DNA from: Rhabditoides inermis
Lineage: Eukaryota > Nematoda > Chromadorea > Rhabditida > Rhabditidae
NCBI GenBank assembly: GCA_963966185.1
Contig: CAWZYM010000027.1
Location: 139,501-203,500, forward strand
Reading direction: 5' to 3'
DNA length: 64,000 nt
This document shows, piece by piece, positions 1 through 11,279 of the stretch. The notes beneath the pieces are model-generated. The model did not search any database and was not told the origin of the DNA. It saw only the letters and a list, made by a program, of their open reading frames with translations. Numbering within the stretch: position 1 is the first letter of the stretch; the number at the start of each line of letters is the position of its first letter. The position numbers and the translations under genes were made by a program.

Positions 1-330
1 TTAGAACACACCATCCCACTGCACATACAGGGTGCGACTGTGAGCTTCCGAGAGGGGAAGGGTGGGTGTGACTACCAACATTCACAAGAGGGACACAGGG
101 TGGACTTTTGAAGGGACGGTAGGAGGAGTGATGTGGATAAGGGAGCCTTACCTGTAGAATGAGGGAGGGTGGTGCGTAGACAGGTGCGGGCGGAGGGGAG
201 GGCGGAGTGGCGGCGCGCTGCAGAGAAAGAGACAGGGTGGGTGGAAGGGGGAAGGGGTGAGGTGGGGTGACCAGCATGCGAGTGTGTGACGGGATGCGAC
301 ACAGTGCGACACTTGTGCCAAAAGACATAC
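1..330. other. Left edge, probable intron of the FE65 gene
   Basis: No exon could be supported here. Reading on the minus strand from the acceptor-like CTACAG near 169 gives a compositionally odd frame that ends in a stop before the window edge. The stretch is therefore best read as the intron between the WW exon and the PTB exons outside the window. Confidence 0.4.
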
Positions 331-1142
331 CTGTGGCGGCTCCCTCTGGATAGTCCCACTGTCCACGTGCCAGTAGTACGAGAAGCCAGACGGGTCTGAA
401 CAGTTACTCTCAGTTATATAAATCCACTGTACATTCAAATTATGATCAATCCAAGTACTTGCCTTGGTGTTTCTCCCATCCCTGTGGGAGGGGGCTGGGT
501 TCTCTGGGTGTGGGTCGGGAGTACTGGGTCTCTGGCGGGGGTAGGTTGACTCCGGAGTCGGGTGAGAGGACTGTCTCGGGTAGTTCCTCCTCTTCATCCA
601 CTACATAGTCGGTGGGCGGCGGTCGGCGGGGAGGCGACTCCGTGTCACGGCGATCCTCAACAACAAACCATCACATCATATTCCATCATGCACCACAAGC
701 GTCTCTTCGTCGTTTCCACATGAATAAAAATCATTCACGTTGTCCACACGACTATTATTAAGATCTGACGTAGTTAACATTCTTGTATTTGTGTTTTTGC
801 ATATTCATTGCTCACATGAATGCCTATCCTTGCCGAATACAAGAAATATTACATTACATTATTACATACACATTCCATGGACCATGATGCACAAAATATG
901 TGTCTCTTCAGCCTTTCTACAAGACTATTGTTTACGTATTACTCATGTTTGTGAACCGTATCCGTGGGAAAACTAGACTGAGAAGAACATTCCCCAGTTG
1001 CTCAGCGACCTACGCAACATGTTTATGCTAGCAAGGTTTTCTCTCCCAGCCATCTCTTCACAAACACTTGGCTTCTTTGCGTGCGCACAGTCGGCGAACA
1101 AACAATTCCACAGCTCTACCTCTCTCTCCCTCTCTCTCATCT

Positions 1143-1196
<54 letters not shown>

Positions 1197-2410
1197 AAGG
1201 AGCAGCACACCTTCCGGTCCTTTGCTAATCCCACGTGAACTGCGATCAAGCAACATGTACAAGAGCAAACACGCGACAAACATTATAGTCGACACCACGT
1301 GGTGTCCCGCCACGAATGTGCGACCGGCGCGGCAATTCAAACGCGCGTTTCTCACCTGATCGAGCTGCCAGTAGAATGAGTAGGGATCGCGGTGTTCAGT
1401 CATCACAGTCGTGTCACCGCGACGGCGCACGCGGACCTGCAACACAAAGAACGTAGAGAAACAGGGAAACGGGAAAACAAGAAAGTTGGATACACTATAT
1501 ACACTTATAACGCTCACCCCGTCTCTGCTGGCCGCATCTATGGCCGCGCGAGACTGTCCGAAGTCAGAGGCACTGTAGTCAACCGCCATGCCACGGTTGT
1601 CTGCAATGCAAAGTCTCTCTCTCTCTCCCTCTTTCTCTCCCCTCTCTCTCTCGTACCTGTGGAGACGTACTCGTCGTACTCTCCGTATCTCTCCTCGTCG
1701 TCTCCCTCCTCCTCTGCTCGGCGACGGTTGCCGCGCGAGTGCTCCTGCAATTGATGTCGTAAATGAATATATGGATTTATAACGAAACGATGCCGTACCT
1801 CGTCTTCGTAGCGCAGTCGCCTCAGTCCACTGTGTTGTTTCTGGTGCCGGTCACCATATGACTCGTTCCAAGAGTCCACCTCGCGGCTTACCTGTACGAA
1901 TGAACTAAGAAAAAACACAAAAATGGTAGACAAGTAAAAAAGGCACGTATGAGTACAGTGCGTACGAAAGAACTCTATTATTAGGAATAACAAATCAACA
2001 TAAAAACAAACAAAAAGTAACAGCGCGTACCTTTCCGTTCTCGTCAATGTAGACCTTCTCCCGGAAAGAGCGTGCGAAGCCCTTTTCTTCCGCCTGAAAA
2101 GAAAGAGATGAGTGGGGGAAGGCGATAATATTTACGGCGCGAGAAAAGCGCCAAAACACTCGAGAACACAACAACGAACGGAGCAGGAGCAGGAGCAGGA
2201 GAGGGACGTCTGCTCCTGCACTGCTCCTCCCCGCTCATCCGCCGCCCCCCGCCACCAGCCTAATCTCAAGTGGTCCCCTAGCACTCTCGCATCACTGCCG
2301 CCCTCTCGCATCCCAGTGCTCTCGCATGCCAACATCCACTTGTCTTGCGGGATAGTCTTGTGAGATCCGGATGCGAGACCCGGCAATCTACTGCCAATAC
2401 AGAAACATGC

Positions 2411-2458
<48 letters not shown>

Positions 2459-3137
2459 TCAATTGCAAATCAGTACAGACGAGAGACAAAAAGGAGGGAC
2501 GGGATGGCTAATTGGGTTTTCGAAACCCGACGGGGAAACTCGCAGCTATTCGAGGGAAACATACACATTGACGGGGAAATGGCTAGGTTGGGGGAGGGGA
2601 AGAAAGGGAGAGAGAGAGGGAGAGAGGGAGAGAAAGAGAGGGAGAGAGAGAGGGAGAGAGAGAAATATGAATAGCGGATACGCGGTGCCAAAAGCACTGC
2701 AGGTGAGAGGAACGAGCACGCAAGCAAAACAATTCATATTGCGGGTGAGAGAAAAGAGAAAGAACAGACAGGGAGGGGGAGAATGGTGGGTATTTGCCCC
2801 GAGGCATTTCCCATTTATGGCGCGAAATTCAATTCCAATTTTCACCGCGGCGAACACAAAACACTCGGCAATTGCAGCTGTCAGCTTTCGGGAAAAGGGG
2901 GAATCTGACGACAACGGGGGAAGAGTGCAGACAAACGGACCAGACAGAGAGACATGGCCATAGAGACTACAATCAGAACGCATGGCAAAAGACGACATAT
3001 AGAGAAACCCTCCCTCGCAGTGTGTGAGAGAGAGGGGCGAGAGTGTGTGCGAAATGGGAGGGTGGGAGGTGGTGAGAGATCGATAACTGCGCATTCTCTC
3101 TCTCTCTCTCTCTCTCACTACGAGACGGGAGTCGCCG

Positions 3138-3192
<55 letters not shown>

Positions 3193-4734
3193 GCGGACAT
3201 GCGGCGACATTTCTCATTCGCCCCTCGCTCGTCTTCCGGGCAGCAGAGGCCATGATGAGACAAATTGCACTCGAACACCTCTGAGAGAGGAGAGAGAACA
3301 TATAGGGAGAAAGAGAGGGAAAGAAAGGGACAGGAAGAGAGATAGAGAAAGAGAGGAGAGAGGAGAGAGAGGGAAGGGGGTTACGGATAGGGTCGAGGGT
3401 CGTGCATTGGCGGTGTCAACCTTTGGTTGTGGTGGGAACGCGGTTCTTTCTCTCCGATTCCGTTCCCCCCTCCCCCCATAATCTACTCTTTGGGCGCACC
3501 TAAATGGGGCGCAGCGGAGCAGTGGAGAAGTCAAAGCAGCCGATGGAGCAGACACATCGATAGGAGCAGGAAGTGGAGAAATGGGAGAAGGAGCAGAAGG
3601 ATCACAAGAAAGTGGAAGACGAATCGTCACAGGGGATGCATAGAGAAGGAAGAGTCGCCTTGGCGATGCCCACTTTTTGCGTTTTTGCATGACGTTCGAG
3701 GAGAAAAGAGGTGATATACATATAGAAGAAAGAATATGAAAAAATAGGAGAAGAGTATATATAAAAGTGTGTTGGATATGAGTGGAGGGGTCAGTGGAGT
3801 CAGCTGTCCAGTGGGTGCAGAGGGAAAGAAAAACAGCAGTAGCCCTGGGGGCGTTCCCCCCTCTCTCTCTCTTCAGATACCCCCAGGGCATAGAGAGAGA
3901 GAGAGGAGAGAGAGAGAGAGGAGATATATATATAGGAGAGAGATGCCATATTGAGAGTGTGTAACAAATCACAGCAACCGAGCACTGGAGATTGCTTACT
4001 GATAGACGGAGTCAATGATGGCACTTGCGTGCGCAAAGCACGGCTCTTCTCAAAATGATGTCAATACTACTCCACTACAGATACATATTAATAATAGTGC
4101 GGCTCAGTGGAATAAATATAGCAACGCGGGAACATATGGCATGTATGTCAGTATGTGGTTTGTGAATGCATGCCAAGGTCCTTTCTTCTATGAGCACTCG
4201 AGAGACGAGAGAGGCCGGCCGCCAGAGGGGTTGCGTCACAGGTCAGTCCCCAATCAACGCCCACGCATCCCCCACGCTCCCACATTCATCATGCGCCTCG
4301 AAATTTGCATATTGACTCATAATTTTTGAAGATTAACCACTCCCCCGATTCCAGTTGGTCTATTTGCCACCGCCTAATCCTGGTAAGAAGGCATAGGCGC
4401 TGCCAGGGGCGTAAGCGGAACCGACAACAATGACTTCCTTGTGACGTCATCAATCAATAATCAATCAATATAAATAAATTGATAACTCAATCGATACTGA
4501 CCGCGGCGGCGTGGCTGGAGGAGTGCATTCGGTCGTCGGTGAGGAAGTGTATGGTGGCGGTGTCAGAGGACTCCGACGCGTTGCGACGACGGCCGGACGA
4601 AGTGGACACCTGGAAGATGGGGATCAACCAAGTCGATCAGAATACAACAAGCAATACGTTGAACACATGTCAAGATACCGTAACGCATACGTAGACAAAG
4701 TATGAAAGCAATGAATCACTGGTGATTAGGAAGA

Positions 4735-4784
<50 letters not shown>

Positions 4785-5075
4785 GAGAGAAAGAGAGAGG
4801 GGGGGGTTGAGTAACGGTGTGGGAGTGAGAGAGTGCCGGGTGGAATGCGGGGCCGATCGCACATCGATCCATGTCAGTGCGCAAACAGATGCCCTGCCCG
4901 GAAAGACAGACAAACAAACAAATAAACAATGGACATATATATGCGTGTGAAGTGGAGAGAGAGAGAGAGGGGGGGGGAGTCAGGGAGAGAGAATTACCTG
5001 TAAGTTGGCGGAGTGTTGTCTCTCCCTCTCGCGAGCATCCATAGTCTTACGAACGCCCGTGCCACCTGCTGTCAT
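331..5075 (-). CDS. feh-1: FE65/APBB-family adaptor (feh-1-like), 5' part, runs off the window
   Basis: Partial gene. FE65 proteins are cytoplasmic/nuclear adaptors with a WW domain and two PTB domains that bind the APP tail. Exons on the minus strand, high to low: 5075-4998, 2093-2031, 1891-1799, 1744-1657, 1600-1518, 1436-1356, 655-463 and 395-331. All phases agree, giving about 212 residues. The acidic, Arg-rich N-terminal part ends in a WW domain: GWEKHQDPSGFSYYWH followed by VDSGTIQREPP, which matches the FE65 type (YYWHIPTGTTQWEPP). The PTB domains must lie left of base 1. The ATG follows an acceptor (TTTCAG then gATG), suggesting trans-splicing or a 5' UTR intron. The 462-396 intron starts with GC. 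Intron 1 (about 2.9 kb) is full of GA/CT tracts. The second WW tryptophan is Arg here. No convincing next exon was found below 331. Confidence 0.85.
1145..1192. repeat. (CT)n microsatellite
   Basis: Nearly pure CT run inside the FE65 intron 1355-656. In the sense of that gene it is (GA)n. Confidence 0.9.
2408..3191. repeat. Purine-rich low-complexity block in FE65 intron 1
   Basis: Contains (GA)n runs at about 2408-2456, 2609-2666 and 3141-3191 plus a (CT)n run at about 3093-3116. The block generates long Ser/Leu or Arg/Glu pseudo-ORFs in several frames, none with a recognisable domain. It lies inside the 2.9-kb first intron of the FE65 gene. Confidence 0.85.
4736..4801. repeat. (GA)n microsatellite
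   Basis: About 65 bases of GA repeat with single-base interruptions, about 200 bp downstream of FE65 exon 1 in that gene's sense. Confidence 0.9.
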
Positions 5076-5076
5076 C

Positions 5077-5648
5077 CTGAAATTCAAGTATAATGTTAAT
5101 GTACAGTATACTTTTCATTTTGAATATAGATAGCGTACTTCGAAAAATCGATAACTATGTAGCAGAGTCAGAACAAGAGATTTGCAAGGAATGTACAGTT
5201 ATGTTACATATGGTTGTACTGTCGAGGTCAGAACAAGTACATAATAATGTATTTCAGGACAACTGAATGATCAATAATGAATCAATAAGTGATTTGAAAG
5301 TGGAATGTGGGAAATGGAGGAGACGACAGCCTCTCTCATGGCAGCTAGTGAGCGAGTGAGTAAGTGAGTGAGAGACGCTCCACAAACAGTAGAGTATACA
5401 TCAGAGGATACACACTTTCCAGAGGACACACTTGGATCCCATGTCCAGGATCCCATGTCACGAACACAATGTAAATAAAAAAGGCATAATGCGGAAATGT
5501 GATAAAGAAATCTATCCGGGTGAGCCTGTTTCAAGGGGGTAGACAGCCGCTAGAAAGAGACACCTTGGCCCTCTCGCACTCACCTCGTGAGAGCGCGCCT
5601 CCTAGAGAGACGCCCCCGACCGGTCTCCCTCCCTCCTTCTCTCTCTCT

Positions 5649-5726
<78 letters not shown>

Positions 5727-6310
5727 GTCTCGCAGAACGGTATATTTCTCAGGTGGAAAACGGCTCAGCCGCAATGCACACAGAGGCGATGCGTGTAGAA
5801 ACACGTTGAATGTGTGGGTGGAAGACATAACACACAATCCTATCTCACTAACATACCGGGCGGATGTAGTGATGGATCTTGCGTTGTTGGTGGTCTGAAA
5901 AGTTCGACCGTTGACTGTGTTTTTGACAATAAACGATAATTGGTTTTACTCGATGATTCCCATCCATGAAGGGCATTCGTCTTGCGGACCATACAATTGA
6001 AACAAAATTGACGTGTGATCATAATTGATGGATATCCATCGACCCCAAATGCACAGCGACTCCAGTCAGAAACTGTCCGCGAGTAACGGTATCCACTCCA
6101 CATAGTGCCAATAGTGATCCAATCCTCGAGCTAGCGTTGCTGACTTCCATATTGGGATATTGGGCTACTCCTTTCGGGCCCAGCGTTTCTCACGGAGGAT
6201 TCCAGAACGCGGCGGCGACGGCCGGCGGTGCGAGAATTACACCCGACCGGCTAATGTTTAAAAAATACATAACTGTTTTGTGATACTTTGTAATAACTTC
6301 ATTTCTCGAA
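5077..6310. other. Divergent spacer between the FE65 gene and the next + strand gene
   Basis: No coding exon is supported in these 1.2 kb. The only conspicuous feature is the compound CT/GTCT repeat at 5639-5723. It should hold the promoter regions of both divergently transcribed genes. Confidence 0.5.
5639..5723. repeat. Compound (CT)n-(GTCT)n microsatellite
   Basis: About 40 bases of CT repeat run directly into about ten GTCT units (to about 5723). It lies in the divergent spacer and has no coding frame. Confidence 0.9.
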
Positions 6311-6387
6311 ATGACACCGTCCAAAGCGGTCCGTCCGCTCAATGACGATGAAAGTGTGTACGGCTCGAAGGTGATGTGAGTTTTCTG

Positions 6388-6435
<48 letters not shown>

Positions 6436-7302
6436 GTACTCACTCTGTCTAGATCTGTCTCATCGTGGCCATCTATCTCGTCATGTCGCTTGTCGGAGTG
6501 GATGGAATGCGCATCTACATCGCAGTGAAGGCCATCCAACGCCAGTTCGGATTGAAGTTGGACGACGCGTCGAAAAAGTGAGTTTCACGAACGGTGCTGA
6601 TAAGCAGCGTTTATGTATTAGATATCTTCGAAATAAAATCGCGGAAAGGGCAAGAAACGGAGGGCTGGGGTTCGAGTGTGCCGGAGGGCATGAAGTCTAC
6701 CGGACAAACTGTCGCGTTCGAGTGCGCCACTACAAATTAGGGGTGAGTTAGAGGTGATAGCGTAGATTCAATCAAAATCATGTTGTTTGCTTATCTCTCT
6801 AATTTTCCGTCTTAAACAATGCCACCCACGCTGTTGTTGTTGTTGTTGTTGTTGGTGTTGTTGTTATTATTTTTTCTGCGATTCACGTGCATGTAAAAAA
6901 GTTTCTTGCGTCTGCGATGACAATTCGCATCTCGTTTCCTTCATTGGATGCGCCTCATTGTCCAAGTGGTTGTTGAAAAAAGATCATTTTACAGCCAGCG
7001 AGCGGCGAGTGCAGTGCAGCCGTCAAACGGCCACTCACTATGACAGGTAGGCGGACAATCGCTCATGTTGCTGTATAGTATAACGTGAAATAGACGAGTC
7101 GGGCGACTCGAAAGAACGGCTTGAGAAGAAAAAGGAGGATTGTATTGATTGTATTGATTATATTGATCTTTCAGACTCGTACTGTCACAGACTGGTGCGC
7201 CGCGGGGATGACGATTGTGCTGGCGGAGCAGAGGGCGGGGCGGGCGCGGGAGGAAGCGCGGGCGCGGGCGAGAAGAAGAGCGACGATGATCCCAAGAAGT
7301 GA
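6311..7302 (+). CDS. Unrecognised single-pass membrane protein, 161 aa
   Basis: Function not recognised. Five phase-consistent exons: 6311-6370, 6453-6577, 6622-6742, 6995-7046 and 7175-7302. The product has a 20-residue hydrophilic N-terminus, one hydrophobic helix (ICLIVAIYLVMSLVGV, about residues 21-36) and a basic middle region. Four cysteines lie in the middle and two near the C-terminal third (FECAGGHEVYRTNC, SGECS, SYCHRL, DDDC). The tail is Gly/Ala-rich and ends EKKSDDDPKK. Splice sites are good (TTTTACAG, CTTTCAG). A (CT)n tract fills the end of intron 1. AATAAA follows at 7406. The helix may be a signal anchor; topology is unknown. No homologous family could be named. Confidence 0.6.
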
Positions 7303-8094
7303 CTCTCATTTGGTGATTACCCCCATCTTACAAGACTTACAACTTGATCAATTATTAATTTACTCACTTAGACGGTTTTATAAGCTTGTGAATGTGATCC
7401 AAATGAATAAACCTATTGTTTTTATTTAAAAATTGTTGTTGACAGAATCTGTTTGGTGAGGTGAGAGACAACAAAAGAAGTTTGCCCGCGTTCAATTTTT
7501 AGACAGATGTGAATCACTCTTCTTTTTTCTTCGATATATATATATATAAAGTGCGGCACATTCTCAAGATTGAATCGGTGGTTTCTTCGAATCTCCTGTC
7601 TGTTTAACGACATGGAAGATGGAGGGTGGATGGTGGAGGTATTGCATCCACATCGCATTGCCGTCTCTTGATTTAAGTTGCGCGCTATTGCGGCTATGAA
7701 TGACTCCCCGTCTTCCTCTAATAGGTATGCCCTCGATAACTTTTGGTACCTTTTGGTATACGAAGAAATACTTCTTTTTTTCAAATTTCTTGGCTCAATA
7801 GTGTTCAGTGGTGTGTAGTGAAAAATGCGCGAATCGTTTGTTTGCGATCCGGAGTCATTTGGACCAATTTGCGGATTCGTTTTTGTTAATTTTTCATCGT
7901 TTTTTTCATGATTTCTTCGTTTTAATACTTCTTAAAACAATTCCCTAAAAATCTCCTCGGTATCTTAAATGATTTGAAAATGCATGTTAATCTGTTAGAA
8001 CATTTCTGAAATTGTGGCGAATTTCGTCTTCTTTTTCTTCTGTTCTCACCTCACAATTTTGTGTTACTATACTTTCGATTCATGTGTGTTGCAG
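7303..8094. other. Spacer between the membrane-protein gene and the cathepsin gene
   Basis: AT-rich, with the poly(A) signal of the upstream gene at 7406-7411. No coding exon is supported. It ends at the acceptor GTGTTGCAG (8094), seven bases before the cathepsin ATG. Confidence 0.5.
7406..7411 (+). terminator. Poly(A) signal AATAAA
   Basis: Canonical hexamer about 100 bases after the stop codon of the 6311-7302 gene. Confidence 0.6.
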
Positions 8095-8100
8095 GGAGTG

Positions 8101-10972
8101 ATGGACCCGTTCGCCTCTCCGTGGGACACGCACAAACAGCACCATTCTTCCGGTAAGTACGCGGTTTCGCCGGAAACCTACGTTTCGCGCATTTCGCAAA
8201 TATGTGATTTTAGGCCGGACTACCCTCTACCCCGAGCTTTACGTAGACCAGCATCACAACCATCAGTATGGTAAATGAATAATGTTTTTAATCCAAGCTT
8301 AGTATACATTTCTAATTGTGTTCGGCAATCCTTGACGTTATTCGTCTTTATGTTTCTGATCGTGAGATCCGTAAATACGTGGGTGAGGTGAGCGTCCAAC
8401 TATGTTGTGTGAAGTAATAAAACACTGTTTGTGATCTAATAAAAACCCCTTATCATGATGGTATTTTTCCTTACAGCATTTGCGTACCCGCCGGTGGTGC
8501 CTGCTCGTCCTCGGATGGCTGTTGCCCCGCCGCGGGCCGTGCAGCAGGGCGCGGCCATGCCGGCTGGACTGCGACTGACGGAACACAGGGCTGTCGACCT
8601 GCATCCTACAACCACCAATTCTCACACCCACGTCGTCCAGGTATGTGCGCGAGCGATTATGGAGCTCTTCGATATGCATTTCGTAATTACGCTGAAATTC
8701 CATCGCAATACTTTATCTTATTCTGAATATACTATGTTTAATGATATATGGATTTCAAAAGTGTTATTATTATTATCATCAAGTCTTGATGTGGTTCATC
8801 ATTACGATCTTGCAGCTCTCCGACCCGACCACTTGCTTCAAGACTATTCTCTACTCGTGAGTAGTGTGTTCTACATTTGATGTGAACAAAAATGTATATA
8901 CTGACGCCTAAAAATCCAAATCGTGACTCCACCCCGGAGTGCCAAAGTGGTGTTTTCATGTGTTTCTTTTTCAGAAATCGATTTGTATTGTTTATAGAAT
9001 CAATCTATAACTGTGATAAGACATTTTTAACTTAAAATATCTGAATTTTATACAAGTTGAAATTTTCATGAAATTTCAAACTTTCATGAAAGTGAAATTG
9101 AACTTATCAATTATCTTCCAAATATCATTTGAGAATGTTTGGAAATCATTAAAATAAAAAATATTGACCTAGAAAGTTGTAGTGAGCAAAAGTGTGGAGT
9201 CACGATTTGGATTAATAGACTGAAATAATGTATATTGTGTTGCAGTTTGTTGCTGCTCGGTCTCATTGCGGGATGCGTGTTTATCTACGTGAAAATGTCC
9301 GACAGGGACGACGCTGCCGACGAGGTCCTTGTTTTCACTCGGATAGTTATTTGAGGTGATCATTTTGAGATGACGCGCCGTCTTCTGGAGGCGGAGTCTC
9401 GGTGCAGCGTGCGCGGTCTCGGACTGGGCCTCAAATACGACACGGCCAACCAGTACGACGACTACATGAAGCAGTTAGTGGTATACAAGCCAGATCCAAT
9501 AATGTTTCTGATATCAAAATAAGTGTTGTTTAGGTACGGCAAGTGCGACCGGGTGCGTCGCGGCGTGGAGTGGCTGCGCGCCCATGTGGCCGTGTTCGAG
9601 GAGAACCAGAACATGTACAGCCGACACAAGAGCGAGTCAGTCGGACTGGTTACTCGTAGTGGAGTAGTGATGCGAGTGGGGCGTTTCTTTCAGTGGCGTG
9701 TTCCTGTCCCGCACTGTGTTCTCTGATTGGACGAGCGATGAGCAGCGAGCCATTCTGCTGTCCGAGGATCAGCTCGCCGAGGGAATGGAGGGAGTCAAGG
9801 TGACTGCGTGGAGGTCGAGGTATCCTTGCATGACGTCATGGTTTGTTCAGACGTTGGCGACGGAGGAATGGGACACGGATGGAGACGACGACCTGGACCT
9901 GATTCGGCAGGACTACCGCAACCGCTCGCAGCCCGTCAAGGATCAGGGTAGGTAGAGTCTTACGACCAGGCGTGAGAATAATTTAAATTATAAATAAATA
10001 ATTTGCTATGCCACGTTATACATTGTGGTTTGTTGAGTCTGGTAAGCATATCACTTTGCGTAGGCAACTGTGGTTCGTGCTGGGCGTTTGCCTCGACGGG
10101 AGTGATCGAGCCGTACCTGTCGATCTACGAGAACGAGAACGTGTCTCTGTCCGAGCAGTTCCTGGTCGACTGCGACCCCCAGAACCACGGATGCGACGGT
10201 GGATTCATGTACAAGGCCATCGAGTTAGTACGATTTGTTGTATCCACATGCACCCATGCGTTTAGTTTCTTCTCGAACAAGGGTCTGGTGACGTCGTCTC
10301 AGATGCCGTACGAGGGTGATCGAGAGGAAGACGAACCGAAGTGTGCTTCCCCTCGTCCTCTGCCCAATGTATGATCGTTTTTCATTTGTGTTGCATTGCG
10401 TCTTGATGGATGTGTTTGTAGTTGCTGCGAGGTGTGCGTCGTCTGGAGAGCAACGAGGCGGACATGGCCGAGTGGGTGCAGGACAACGGACCCATTGCCG
10501 TCTGTCAGTCATCTCCCACGCTCCCACCCTTACATCTTTCCAACATTATGCATTGCAGCCATCTTCGTCCCGCCTGCCCTCTTCTCCTACCAGGGTGGCA
10601 TCATCCACGGCCACATGTGTCGCCGGAGCGAGGTCAGTTGGGTTGAGATGGCTAATGTATAATGGTATGATATAACCCAGTACCGATTGCTTTCAGAAGC
10701 GCGGTCGTCACGCGGTAGTGATTGTGGGGTATGGACAGGAGAGGATGCGTGGAGCAACTGTGCGGTACTGGCTGGTGCGCAACAGCTGGGGACTCGACTG
10801 GGGAGAGGACGGACACTTCCGGTATGCACGCCTTTATCTACTCCTCGCTCTATGGTTCATGTTGTGTTCCAGCATCGAGCGCGGTGTGGGTGCGTGTGAC
10901 ATCGACACGAACCCTGTCGTCCCCATCACTCGCTCTTTCGACAAGAAGATTGATGACGACGATGATTACTAG
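8101..10972 (+). CDS. Papain-family (C1A) cysteine protease with N-terminal membrane anchor, 481 aa
   Basis: Cathepsin L-like protease. Exons: 8101-8152, 8214-8270, 8477-8640, 8816-8856, 9246-9324, 9370-9473, 9534-9635, 9694-9799, 9851-9947, 10064-10223, 10266-10368, 10422-10503, 10559-10632, 10697-10821 and 10873-10972. Residues 1-104 are hydrophilic, His/Pro-rich and lack a signal peptide. A helix ([17 protein letters not shown]) follows at about 106-122, then an I29-like propeptide and the mature enzyme. The oxyanion Gln and catalytic Cys lie in [11 protein letters not shown], the His in [10 protein letters not shown] and the Asn in RNSWG. The tail is acidic (KKIDDDDDY). The layout predicts a type II membrane protein with a lumenal or extracellular catalytic domain. 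The ATG follows acceptor TTGCAG at 8094. The 9325-9369 intron uses a TTGAG acceptor and is the weakest junction; it joins the anchor to the prodomain. Confidence 0.9.
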
Positions 10973-11130
10973 ATATCATTCTTACTTACTCTTACTTATG
11001 CAATGATTTTGGTACTGACACTTACATTTCTGCTTCATATTAATCCTATCTTGTTGTTTTGAATATCTTGTTATCTTGTTACTGCAGTTTATGTCGCACG
11101 CAGTGCGTTGTTGTTGTTGTATTGTTCTGG

Positions 11131-11136
11131 AATAAA
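11131..11136 (+). terminator. Poly(A) signal AATAAA of the cathepsin gene
   Basis: Canonical hexamer 159 bases after the cathepsin stop codon and about 145 bases before the next ATG. Confidence 0.6.
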
Positions 11137-11279
11137 GAATGTCGTTGACGTTTCTTTTGATTGTTGTCAGTTTGTCGTTAAATTGTTGTCGATCAATTCG
11201 AATACTTGTCGTTGTTGACTGAAAAAGCATAGTGTGCAGTGCATGTTGGATTATATAATAGTGATAGCTGGGAGCGAAC

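Noticed and set aside
1..169. A further FE65 exon after the WW exon
   Set aside because: The only phase-compatible candidate ends in a stop codon before the window edge and has no PTB-like sequence.
2546..3301. Long open frames of Leu/Ser or Arg/Glu repeats on both strands
   Set aside because: They are translations of GA/CT microsatellites inside the FE65 intron, without splice support or non-repetitive sequence.
5639..5723. Direct repeats that could resemble a CRISPR array
   Set aside because: A simple GTCT tetranucleotide microsatellite without spacers, in a eukaryotic genome.
6787..7050. Cys-containing open frame (CVCDDNSHLVSFIGCASLSKW) as an exon of the 6311-7302 gene
   Set aside because: Using it breaks codon phase with the upstream exon and needs a poor acceptor. 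The shorter exon 6995-7046 with TTTTACAG fits all phases.
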